Shown: piece by piece, positions 1-7,476 of the stretch
Layout of the letters: each line of letters starts with the position of its first letter
Numbering within the stretch: the stretch's first letter is position 1
Assembly: GCF_003634635.1 (NCBI RefSeq)
Contig: NZ_RBJB01000008.1
Coordinates: 1-64,000, forward strand
Direction of reading: 5' to 3'
DNA: 64,000 nucleotides
Source: Marinobacter nauticus
GTDB lineage: Bacteria > Pseudomonadota > Gammaproteobacteria > Pseudomonadales > Oleiphilaceae
The notes under the pieces: generated by a model
Databases searched by the model: none
What the model was told of the DNA's origin: nothing
Seen by the model: only the letters and a program-made list of their open reading frames with translations
Made by a program: the position numbers and the translations under genes

Positions 1-1
1 A

Positions 2-58
2 AGGGCCGAGCGCGCCAGCGCGAGCAATGTAGGTCATCGTCAGGCGCCTAATGCCTAA
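2..58 (+). other. possible 3' tail of an upstream plus-strand gene
   Basis: An open frame enters from the left window edge and stops with TAA at 56-58, immediately before a strong hairpin terminator. Eighteen codons are visible and carry no recognisable motif, so the product cannot be named. In related genomes acetate-metabolism genes often lie beside this kind of kinase cluster, but nothing here shows that. A second frame closes at 49-51, so the reading frame itself is uncertain. Confidence 0.25.
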
Positions 59-92
59 AAACCCCCGACAGCTTCGCTGTCGGGGGTTTTTT
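58..92. terminator. bidirectional Rho-independent terminator
   Basis: A stem of about 11 base pairs (CCCCCGACAGC at 62-72 with its complement ending at 86) closes a very short loop. It is flanked by A-rich sequence on the left and TTTTTT on the right, so it can end transcripts from either side. It serves the minus-strand operon whose last gene stops at 112 and probably a plus-strand gene beyond the left edge. Confidence 0.85.
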
Positions 93-111
93 ATTTCTGC
101 CTTTATGGTCA

Positions 112-864
112 CTAGCGACCGATTAATTCAATAACGCCGCCAACAATGCTGTGCAGCAAACTGAATTGTTCATCGGTGCGCGCAATATACTCGTCCAGAA
201 CCCCTCCCTGCCATGTGACAAGCCAAACCAGTGCCACCAAACCCGCAATGGATAAGCCGCCGAGCCAGCGCATTTGCCGTTGTTGCTGGTCTAACTTCTG
301 AACCTGTTGTAGCTGACATTCGGTAAAGGCAGCGCGCAACTCACGGATTTCTTCCTCCAGCTCTTCATAGGCAATTTCCAGCGTGGACAGGCGCCCGGTC
401 ATGCCCCGGGAGTTCTGTTCCGTTGCTTCCAACCCGTGATGTCCTCCTTCCTCAACGGCCAGGCGGATGGCTTCACTTTGTTCCTGATCAGGCACGTTAG
501 ACAGAATGATATCCAGAGTTCGCATCAGCTGGTCCCGGTCAACCTGCTTGCGAATGACGCCGGCAGCACCGAGGGCTCTGGCTTCCTGTAGGTAACGCTC
601 TGCGTTCTGGGAGGTATACATGAATACCGGGATGTCCCGCGTCTCCGGCTGCTGCTTGAGTCTCTCCAGTGCCTGAAAGCCATTCATACCCGGGAGGAGA
701 TGATCAAGGAAGATAAGGTCGAAATGTTCCTGCTGAAGCAGGGGAAAGGCCTGCTCTGCAGTGGCAACCCCTTTGGTAGAGATATCCGCCCGTTCAAGCA
801 GCCGGGACAACAGAATACGGGCCGTTGACGAGTCTTCGATGATCAGTGCGTGCCCTCGCGGCAT
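112..864 (-). CDS. response-regulator receiver protein with C-terminal membrane anchor
   Basis: This 250-residue protein begins with a CheY-like receiver domain (about 5-122). The acidic pocket is E10/D11, the phospho-acceptor D54 lies in IFLDHLLPGMNG, and T84 and K106 complete the conserved set. There is no DNA-binding or enzymatic output domain. The domain is followed by a Glu/Leu/Gln-rich probable coiled coil (about 155-195), one membrane helix (about 199-219, WLGGLSIAGLVALVWLVTW) and a tail of about 30 residues. It is the last gene of the minus-strand signalling operon, 148 bases after the soluble kinase, with a good GGAGGAG ribosome site before its ATG. The likely role is a phosphorylation-controlled membrane scaffold or adaptor; this is inference. 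The domain call is firm, the function unknown. Confidence 0.8.
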   Translation of the reverse strand: MPRGHALIIEDSSTARILLSRLLERADISTKGVATAEQAFPLLQQEHFDLIFLDHLLPGMNGFQALERLKQQPETRDIPVFMYTSQNAERYLQEARALGAAGVIRKQVDRDQLMRTLDIILSNVPDQEQSEAIRLAVEEGGHHGLEATEQNSRGMTGRLSTLEIAYEELEEEIRELRAAFTECQLQQVQKLDQQQRQMRWLGGLSIAGLVALVWLVTWQGGVLDEYIARTDEQFSLLHSIVGGVIELIGR

Positions 865-1012
865 GAGAGAGCTCCTCCCTGGAAGTGACAGACGTTGTTA
901 CGCCGTGATGAATCAGTCCGAAAGACTCGGGCACTATAAGTGCAGCTCAGAAAATATGCAGTGGGTTGGCGGGCCCGGGTTCCGTTTTTGAGACTCCCAT
1001 TTCATTTTTGCG

Positions 1013-1693
1013 TCAGGGCAGCCAGATTTCGAATACACCCCCACCCAGGCTGCCGCCGTTGTGCAGTTTGATGGAGCCGGTTCGCTCGCCTTCGCTATGC
1101 AGTGCGGCCACAGACGAGGCGAAGAACAGCCCCAGGCTGGTACTGCCGGTATTGAAGTCCAGCGACTTGAAACTCAGGGTACCAGTATGTTGCATGCTTT
1201 CCGGGTAGCCCTGGCCATCATCTTCAACCCCCAGCACCAGATAACCGTCTTCTTCGCGCGCAATAAGCCGTATCTGGCTTTTGGTATAACGGATGGCGTT
1301 GTTGATGGTGTTGTTGAGTACACCGGTCAACAGGTCCTCGTCGAAAAAACCATTGATGTCATCTGCGGCAATTGAATATTTGAGGCCGAGTCCCTGCAAC
1401 AAAGGGATGTGCCTGGCGAGGTGCTCCTCCAGGAAATCTGGCACAAAATGCTCGTCAATGTGCGCAGAGAGATTGTTTTCTCCCAGGCGATAGATACCGA
1501 GTAACTGAACCAGATCGTTATGCATACGCTCGGCTTCGTACTGGAGCATGTTGAATTTGTCGGAGCCAGCAAGGGATTGCTCATGTTCACCACGAAGTTC
1601 GTCGAGGCTGTTCAGTAACATGCCGAGAGAATTTTTCATGTCGTGCACGGCAGAGGCCAGCACCATCGAAAAGTCGATGTTTGGGTCGGTCAT
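1013..1693 (-). CDS. soluble histidine kinase without sensor domain
   Basis: This is a 226-residue kinase core lacking both membrane segments and an input domain. H17 in SAVHDMKNSLG is the probable phospho-acceptor. The ATPase domain shows an N box (NNTINNAIRYT, about 127-137), a G1 box DDGQG at 158-162 and a G2-like GLFFASS stretch near 188-194. The ATG overlaps the stop of the upstream receiver-TPR gene by four bases (ATGA), implying translational coupling. With no sensor of its own, it probably reads the state of the neighbouring receiver proteins, or phosphorylates them. It could equally act as a phosphatase. Family assignment is firm; the partner is inferred from adjacency. Confidence 0.8.
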   Translation of the reverse strand: MTDPNIDFSMVLASAVHDMKNSLGMLLNSLDELRGEHEQSLAGSDKFNMLQYEAERMHNDLVQLLGIYRLGENNLSAHIDEHFVPDFLEEHLARHIPLLQGLGLKYSIAADDINGFFDEDLLTGVLNNTINNAIRYTKSQIRLIAREEDGYLVLGVEDDGQGYPESMQHTGTLSFKSLDFNTGSTSLGLFFASSVAALHSEGERTGSIKLHNGGSLGGGVFEIWLP

Positions 1694-3330
1694 GCGGTCA
1701 GTCCTTTCAGTTTTCGGGTGAGGGCCAGGTATCGACGGTGTTGACGATGCTGCTCTGGCAGCTTGCTCAGACGGTCCAGGCGCTGTTGGCAGGCAGCCAG
1801 TAACGCAGGCTCCGGGTTCTGGTCATATTGCTTCATCAACACCTGAACCAGGTTCAGGTTCAGGGCAGCATGGTCCGGAACGATCGCCAGGGCTTTGTTG
1901 AAGGCTTCCACTGCAGCGTGGAGGTCGCCTGCCTCAAACGCTTTGATGCCATCCCGGTTCATGCTGCGTGCTTCCAGTTTCTGACGGAAGCCAACGGGCT
2001 CGTCCAGGAGGTTTTCAATTTTCTGCAAGGTGTCGGGGTCGTTATCAAATCGTGAGGCCAGATCGCCGAGGATTCTCTTGGCCTGATCTTCCCGGCCCAT
2101 CCGGAACAGGGTTTTTGCGAAATCCAGCCCCATATCGGCCGGGAGTTCCTCCAGGCTCTCGAGCTCCGAGCTGACCGCGGTAAGAATCTTTTCGGCCTCC
2201 CGGTGGCGGCCTTGTCCGGCATGGAGACGGCACTGCACGATCCGGCTTTTGAGCCCGATGGTTTCATCGTTGTCGAAGCGTTTCTCCATTTTCGTAAGCA
2301 CAGAGAGGGCTTCTGACGAGCGCGCCGCGCCTTCTTCGTCCAGATCGCCCTCGCTCAGATCGGACAGGCTCTGGGCGAGCGACAGGTAATGCTCTGCATT
2401 GTCGTGTATGGAATAGGTGCCCAGAGACACCGTCTGTCGCCACGCCTGGGAGGCGGTGTCAATATCCTGGTTTGCGCCGGCCAGTTCAGCGAGATGCTTC
2501 TGGCGGAGCAGAGCGTTGGGGGAATGTTCAGCCGCTTTCTCAAGAACCTGTTGGGCCTGGGCCGATCGTCCCTGTTTCTGAAGGCCTTCGGCCAGCAGGT
2601 CGTAGGCTTCCATATAGTCCGGGTGTTTTTCAATCAGAGCTTTGAGGCCGTCGACAGCCTGATCAAAGTTCCGGTTGGCCAGCAACACCTTGCACCGGCC
2701 TAGCCGGGCCCAGGACAGCTCCCGCTGATTCAGAACATCATCGTAGACTTTCTGGGCGTGGGCCAGGTCGCCGACCATGAAGTAGAGTTCTCCGAGTGTC
2801 TTCATCAGCCAGGTTTTGTAGCGCGGCTGTTTGGGCAGGGTTTGCAGGCAAAGACTGATGGCTTCCGGGTAGTTTTCCCGATCGATCTCCCGGGTGATGG
2901 GGAGCAGGGCATTGCGCTGTTTGATCAGGCTGCCCAGACGTTGCTCCAGCATGGCACGGTTAATGGGCTTTGTCAGATAGCCGTCAGGCTGATATTCCCG
3001 TGCCCCCATGACCATTTCCTTGGAGGTTTCCGCGGTTACCATCAGGAACAGCGATGAGCGTTTGAGGAGTTTCTTGTGCCTCAGCTCTTCCAGTACGTGC
3101 TGGCCGTTTTTGCCTTCCCCCAGGTTGTAATCGCACAGCACGACATCGACGTGATTGTAGGTACAGTACTGGATGGCGGGCGTGGCGTGAGCAACCAGTT
3201 CAATCTTGTCGGCACCACAACTGCGGAGCATCTGCCGCATGGATAGCCGAAAGTTCTCGAAATCGTCGACAACAAGAAAAGTAAGCTTGCCAAACGGATT
3301 TACTGCGTCTTTCCGGTCGGATGGATTCAT
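1690..3330 (-). CDS. receiver-TPR response regulator
   Basis: The 546-residue protein has an N-terminal receiver domain (about 14-135) with acidic residues D22/D23, phospho-acceptor D67 (VVLCDYNLGEG), T99 and K121 (YLTKPIN). The rest is a series of tetratricopeptide-like helical repeats (about 150-540), for example around LGRCKVLLANRNFDQAVDGL and AVEAFNKALAIVPDHAALNL. There is no DNA-binding domain, so output is probably through protein-protein contact. The gene overlaps its neighbours by four bases at both ends: the hybrid kinase stop upstream and the soluble kinase start downstream. It is therefore the middle member of a tightly coupled phosphorelay module. The target of the TPR region cannot be told from sequence. 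Confidence 0.85.
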   Translation of the reverse strand: MNPSDRKDAVNPFGKLTFLVVDDFENFRLSMRQMLRSCGADKIELVAHATPAIQYCTYNHVDVVLCDYNLGEGKNGQHVLEELRHKKLLKRSSLFLMVTAETSKEMVMGAREYQPDGYLTKPINRAMLEQRLGSLIKQRNALLPITREIDRENYPEAISLCLQTLPKQPRYKTWLMKTLGELYFMVGDLAHAQKVYDDVLNQRELSWARLGRCKVLLANRNFDQAVDGLKALIEKHPDYMEAYDLLAEGLQKQGRSAQAQQVLEKAAEHSPNALLRQKHLAELAGANQDIDTASQAWRQTVSLGTYSIHDNAEHYLSLAQSLSDLSEGDLDEEGAARSSEALSVLTKMEKRFDNDETIGLKSRIVQCRLHAGQGRHREAEKILTAVSSELESLEELPADMGLDFAKTLFRMGREDQAKRILGDLASRFDNDPDTLQKIENLLDEPVGFRQKLEARSMNRDGIKAFEAGDLHAAVEAFNKALAIVPDHAALNLNLVQVLMKQYDQNPEPALLAACQQRLDRLSKLPEQHRQHRRYLALTRKLKGLTA

Positions 3331-6300
3331 GGCCGCTTTTGTTTAAGTAGTTTGTTTACGAGCGCTCGCAGGGCTGCAGGCTTCACTGGCTTGTACAGTA
3401 CCTGGTAGCCCCGGTTGCCTGCGTCGTCACGTACCTCCGGCGCCATATAGCCGGTAATGAGGATGCCGGGAATATCGCTTCCCAGATGTTCCCTTATGCT
3501 GTCCATGGCATCCAGTCCATTGCGGTTATCATCCAGCTGATAATCAGCAAGTATAATATCGGGCCTGCGTCCGTCCAGTTTGTCCAGGGCATCGTCCAGG
3601 CTTTCGGCGGCAGTGACATCACACTGCCAGTTGCCCAGCAACGCGACCATGCCTTGCAGAATGGCTGCATCATTGTCGATGCACAGAACGTGCAGGCCCC
3701 CGAGATTGGAGACCCGTCTTGAACTGCTGCCACTTTTCTGGGAATCCAGCCGGCTTTGATCGGCCGGGGCGACCGGAACCGTGATCCCGAATACGCTGCC
3801 TTTGCCCTGGATGGAGTGCACGGTGACCGGGTGGTTAAGCATGCCGCTGATACGATCAACAATGGCCAGGCCAAGCCCCAGCCCCTTCTTGTCGCGACCA
3901 TGCTGGAATCGGCGAAACTCCTCAAAGATGTGATTAAGCTGGTCATCTGACATACCCGGTCCGGTGTCCCAGACTTCAATGCGCAGATAGCCTTTCAGGC
4001 GTCGGCAGCCCATCAGAATCTTGCCGCTTGCGGTGTAGCGGATGGCATTGGAAAGGAAGTTCTGTACCACACGACGCAGAAGTTTCGCATCGGAACGGAC
4101 CCAGGCGGTACTGGGGACCACATGCAGTTCCAGCCCCTGATCCTTGGCGATGGCTGAAAATTCGGTGGCCAGATGCCGAAGCAGCTCGTTGACCGGAAAC
4201 ACGCCAATATCCGGCTCAAGTGCCCCGGCATCAAGCTTTGAAATGTCCAGCAGTGTACTGATGATCTCCTCAGCCGCGCCCAGCGAGCTGTCGATGTGGT
4301 CTACCAGATCCCGGGTTTCGCCCTCGTTCACTTTGCCGGACAACGCGGAGGTAAAGAGTCTTGCTGCGTTCAGGGGTTGCAGCAGGTCGTGGCTTGCAGA
4401 GGCAAGGAAGCGGGTTTTACTCTGGTTCGCCTGCTCGGCTACCGACTTGGCCTTGAGCATCTGCTCATTGATTACCTGCAGTTCCTGGGTACGCTCCCGG
4501 ACCCTTTGCTCCAGATAGATGTTGGTTTCCTTCAGGGCCTGCTCGGTCCTGCGCATGGCGGTAATGTCCTGGAATGTGGTGACATAGCCACCGCCTGGAA
4601 TCGGACTGCCATCCACCCGGACGACCGTGCCATCGGGCCGCTGACGCTCGTAAGACATGGGTTTGCCTTCGCGCATGCTGTTACAGCGGTTCTCGACGAT
4701 GTCGTCAATTCGACGGGCAGACAGGTTGGCGTTGGTGAGGTTATAGCGCATCAGGTCTTCAACCGGCCGGCCAACCCGGACAAAGCCCTTGGGATAGTTG
4801 AACAGCTCGAGATAGCGATGGTTCCAGACGACAAGTTGCTGCTGATGGTTGACCACGGACACGCCCAGGCTGATGTTCTCGATGGCAGACTGCAGTAATT
4901 CCCGGCTGAAGGTCATGGCCTGGGAGGCTTCATCGACAATGCTGACCACGTCCTCAATCTGCATATCGCGGCCAGTCAGGGTTGACTCCAGAACCACGCG
5001 GGCGGTGGAGGCTCCAATCACCGATGCCAGCTGGCGCTCTATGTACTTCATCAGGTGGGTGGAAGCTGGCCGCTGAGGATAGAGCCGGATGGCATTACGT
5101 CGTTCGTAGTTCCTGAAAATGCTTTCGGAACGTTCTTCCCCCATGAACCGGTCGGTCAGGGCCTGCAGGTCGGAAGTAAGAATCTCACCCTGCCAGCTCT
5201 GGTGCTGGGCATTCTCGGCTTTGGGCTGCGCATCGTGGAAGAACGCGGCAATCTGAATCTTCTCCCGAATACGTTGCCGGGTAATCAGGGAGAGCAGAAT
5301 ATAGGCCCCGGTGTTTACCCCCAGACTCCAAAGAATGCCATGGCTAATCTGATCCAGGTCGGAACCGAACAGGGCTGTTGGTCGGGTCCAGTTCCAGCCA
5401 AACAGGCCGTGCTCAATCAGGGTATCCGCAACCCACCCGGTGGACACCAGCGCGGGCAACAGCAAGGTGTAACACCACATCAGGAAGCCCAGCCCAAGGC
5501 CCCAGGCAGCTCCGGTGAAGTTACCCTGGCGCCAGAGAATACCGCCTACGAGCGCGGGACCAAACTGGGCCGCTGCGGCAAAGGACAGTAAGCCAAACGC
5601 CGTCAGGCTGTAGTCTTCGCCAGCCATGCGGTAGAAGCCGTAGGCGGTCAGCAGTACTACAAAGATGGCAACCCGCCGGATCGTCAGCAGCAGGAAGCTG
5701 AGATCAGTTCGTCGGTTCATGCCTGGTCGGAAGAACTTGAGCAGGCCTGGCATGATGATTTCATTACTCACCATGGTGGCTATGGCGACGGAACAGACAA
5801 TCACCATGGCGGCCGCCGCTGATCCACCGCCCAGAAACGCCAGTACGGCAAGCCAGTGTTCCCCTGCCATGATCGGCAGTTGCAGGATGACGATGTCCGG
5901 ATCGCTGCCCGCCAGGTGAGTGCTCAACAGTCCGGCTGCGGCAATGGGAATGACGAATGCGCTGGCGATGATCAGATAGATCGGCATCGCCCAGCGAGCG
6001 ACCTCAAAATCCCGGTGATCGGTGTTCTCCACCACCATCACGTGAAATTGCCGTGGCAGGCAGATGATGGCCAGCATGGCAACCAGCGTCTGTGTGAGGA
6101 ACGCAGGGGCTTCCAGCGACTCTGTGGTAAGCGTGCCCATCAGGTCAGCTTCGCGGACTCGGGTAAACAGGTCCCCGAAGCCATCGTACAGCCCGTAGCC
6201 AACAAACAGCCCCACCGCCACAAAGGCGATGAGCTTGATCAGTGATTCAAAGGCAACGGCCTGGATCATGCCCCGATGATGTTCTGTGGACTCCAGGTGC

Positions 6301-6845
6301 CGGGTTCCGAACAGCACGGTAAAGACCGCCAGAGCCAGGGTGATGTACCAGGCAGAGTCGTTCCAGGCCGCTGTACTCAATTCCTGATAACTGTCACCGG
6401 TGCCCGAGAGGACATTAAACCCCAGGGCAATGGCTTTGAGCTGAAGGGCAATGTAGGGAACGCTGCCGATCAGGGCAAAGATGGCCACCATGGCCGCCAG
6501 CACCTGGGATTTGCCGTAACGCGAGGCAATAAAGTCGGCAATGGAGGTGCTGTTGTTGCGTTTACTGATGTAGATGATGCGCCGGAGCAGCGGCGCAAAG
6601 AAAATGAATACCAGTAACGGGCCCAGGTAGATGGGGAGAAATGCCAGACCTTCCTGGGTGGCCCGACCAACTGCGCCATAGAAGGTCCATGACGTGAAAT
6701 AGACGGCCAGGGACAAACCGTAAATATGGGTTCTGGCCAGACGGCGCTTGTAGAGCCCCGGGTGCCGGTCACCTGCCCAGGCGATCAGGAACAGCAGTGA
6801 AATGTAAGTGATCGATATAAGGACAAGCAGCCAGGCGCTAATCAT
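3327..6845 (-). CDS. SLC5-linked hybrid sensor histidine kinase (CrbS-like)
   Basis: This 1172-residue membrane protein fuses a sodium:solute symporter domain (roughly 1-530, 12-13 hydrophobic helices) to a PAS domain (about 650-760), a coiled coil, a histidine kinase core with H819 in FLASASHDLLQPLN, an ATPase domain (GLGLAIVDR G2 box) and a C-terminal receiver with D1101 (ILADYQLDDN) and a K in LYKPVKP. The arrangement is that of CrbS-type kinases, which control acetate use in Vibrio and Pseudomonas. That family knowledge suggests sensing of a small carboxylate or its transport. No LuxR-type CrbR regulator is present; the partners here are a receiver-TPR protein, a soluble kinase and a membrane-tethered receiver. 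It starts 27 bases after the 168-residue membrane protein gene. Confidence 0.9.
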   Translation of the reverse strand: MISAWLLVLISITYISLLFLIAWAGDRHPGLYKRRLARTHIYGLSLAVYFTSWTFYGAVGRATQEGLAFLPIYLGPLLVFIFFAPLLRRIIYISKRNNSTSIADFIASRYGKSQVLAAMVAIFALIGSVPYIALQLKAIALGFNVLSGTGDSYQELSTAAWNDSAWYITLALAVFTVLFGTRHLESTEHHRGMIQAVAFESLIKLIAFVAVGLFVGYGLYDGFGDLFTRVREADLMGTLTTESLEAPAFLTQTLVAMLAIICLPRQFHVMVVENTDHRDFEVARWAMPIYLIIASAFVIPIAAAGLLSTHLAGSDPDIVILQLPIMAGEHWLAVLAFLGGGSAAAAMVIVCSVAIATMVSNEIIMPGLLKFFRPGMNRRTDLSFLLLTIRRVAIFVVLLTAYGFYRMAGEDYSLTAFGLLSFAAAAQFGPALVGGILWRQGNFTGAAWGLGLGFLMWCYTLLLPALVSTGWVADTLIEHGLFGWNWTRPTALFGSDLDQISHGILWSLGVNTGAYILLSLITRQRIREKIQIAAFFHDAQPKAENAQHQSWQGEILTSDLQALTDRFMGEERSESIFRNYERRNAIRLYPQRPASTHLMKYIERQLASVIGASTARVVLESTLTGRDMQIEDVVSIVDEASQAMTFSRELLQSAIENISLGVSVVNHQQQLVVWNHRYLELFNYPKGFVRVGRPVEDLMRYNLTNANLSARRIDDIVENRCNSMREGKPMSYERQRPDGTVVRVDGSPIPGGGYVTTFQDITAMRRTEQALKETNIYLEQRVRERTQELQVINEQMLKAKSVAEQANQSKTRFLASASHDLLQPLNAARLFTSALSGKVNEGETRDLVDHIDSSLGAAEEIISTLLDISKLDAGALEPDIGVFPVNELLRHLATEFSAIAKDQGLELHVVPSTAWVRSDAKLLRRVVQNFLSNAIRYTASGKILMGCRRLKGYLRIEVWDTGPGMSDDQLNHIFEEFRRFQHGRDKKGLGLGLAIVDRISGMLNHPVTVHSIQGKGSVFGITVPVAPADQSRLDSQKSGSSSRRVSNLGGLHVLCIDNDAAILQGMVALLGNWQCDVTAAESLDDALDKLDGRRPDIILADYQLDDNRNGLDAMDSIREHLGSDIPGILITGYMAPEVRDDAGNRGYQVLYKPVKPAALRALVNKLLKQKRP

Positions 6846-6872
6846 GGGGTCTTGTTATCCGCTCCTGTGGTC

Positions 6873-7379
6873 TCAGCTTCTGCAAATGATGGTATAGAGT
6901 GGATCGTCGCTCTCCAGCAACTTCATGTTATCTACTCTCGGCGCCCCGTCGGAACCCAGTGGTACCAGCTCCCGGCTGCCACAGTTAATGAGATGAATCC
7001 GGTGCGAAACCGCATCGGTGACCGTCTGCTCGAAACGATAAAGGGTGAAGCGAACAATGTTCTGATCACCGGTATCACGGCTGATACTTTCCTTGTCGAC
7101 CGCAGAGAATGAGGTCACGTAGGGAAACACAAAGGTCCAGGGGCGAAAGAAAATTCTCTCCTGTTCGGTGGCCACAACCACAGCTTCTTCCGGCAGCATG
7201 GCTCGTTTGTGGTCATACCAGGTGTATTCTCCATAGATCAGATAACCCAGCATGCCCGCACCGGCAAAGACCGGAATCAGCCACTTCGGGGCTTTTTTGG
7301 CGGTGGACGCGCGAATACCCATGGCAATGCCAGCGGCACCAAGACCGCAAAAAACGGTGGCTACAAAAGTCCAGAACAT
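6873..7379 (-). CDS. uncharacterised two-helix membrane protein
   Basis: I do not recognise a named family. The 168-residue product has a hydrophobic N-terminal segment (about 1-22), a second one (about 33-50, LIPVFAGAGMLGYLIYG), and then a soluble domain of about 115 residues with two cysteines (CGSRELVPLG and the terminal IICRS). A GAGGA ribosome site precedes the ATG. It lies between the symporter terminator and the hybrid kinase, with only about 15 bases to the terminator, so it may depend on read-through from the symporter transcript. Its place at the head of the kinase operon suggests an accessory role in that signalling pathway, by inference only. Confidence 0.75.
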   Translation of the reverse strand: MFWTFVATVFCGLGAAGIAMGIRASTAKKAPKWLIPVFAGAGMLGYLIYGEYTWYDHKRAMLPEEAVVVATEQERIFFRPWTFVFPYVTSFSAVDKESISRDTGDQNIVRFTLYRFEQTVTDAVSHRIHLINCGSRELVPLGSDGAPRVDNMKLLESDDPLYTIICRS

Positions 7380-7393
7380 ACAACGGTTTCCTC

Positions 7394-7431
7394 AAAAAAG
7401 AACGGGCTCCCTCACTGAGGAAGCCCGTTCG
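7394..7431 (-). terminator. terminator after the symporter operon
   Basis: Read on the minus strand, a GAACGGGCTTCC arm pairs with GGGAGCCCGTTC around a short CTCAGT-like loop and is followed by TTTTTTG. It lies about 45 bases past the symporter stop and right before the 168-residue membrane protein gene. Transcription of the kinase operon therefore needs either leakage through this hairpin or a promoter in the few bases around it. Confidence 0.85.
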
Positions 7432-7476
7432 GTTTCAACCTGTCATCAGGTGCGATGAATCAGATTGTCTTTCGCT

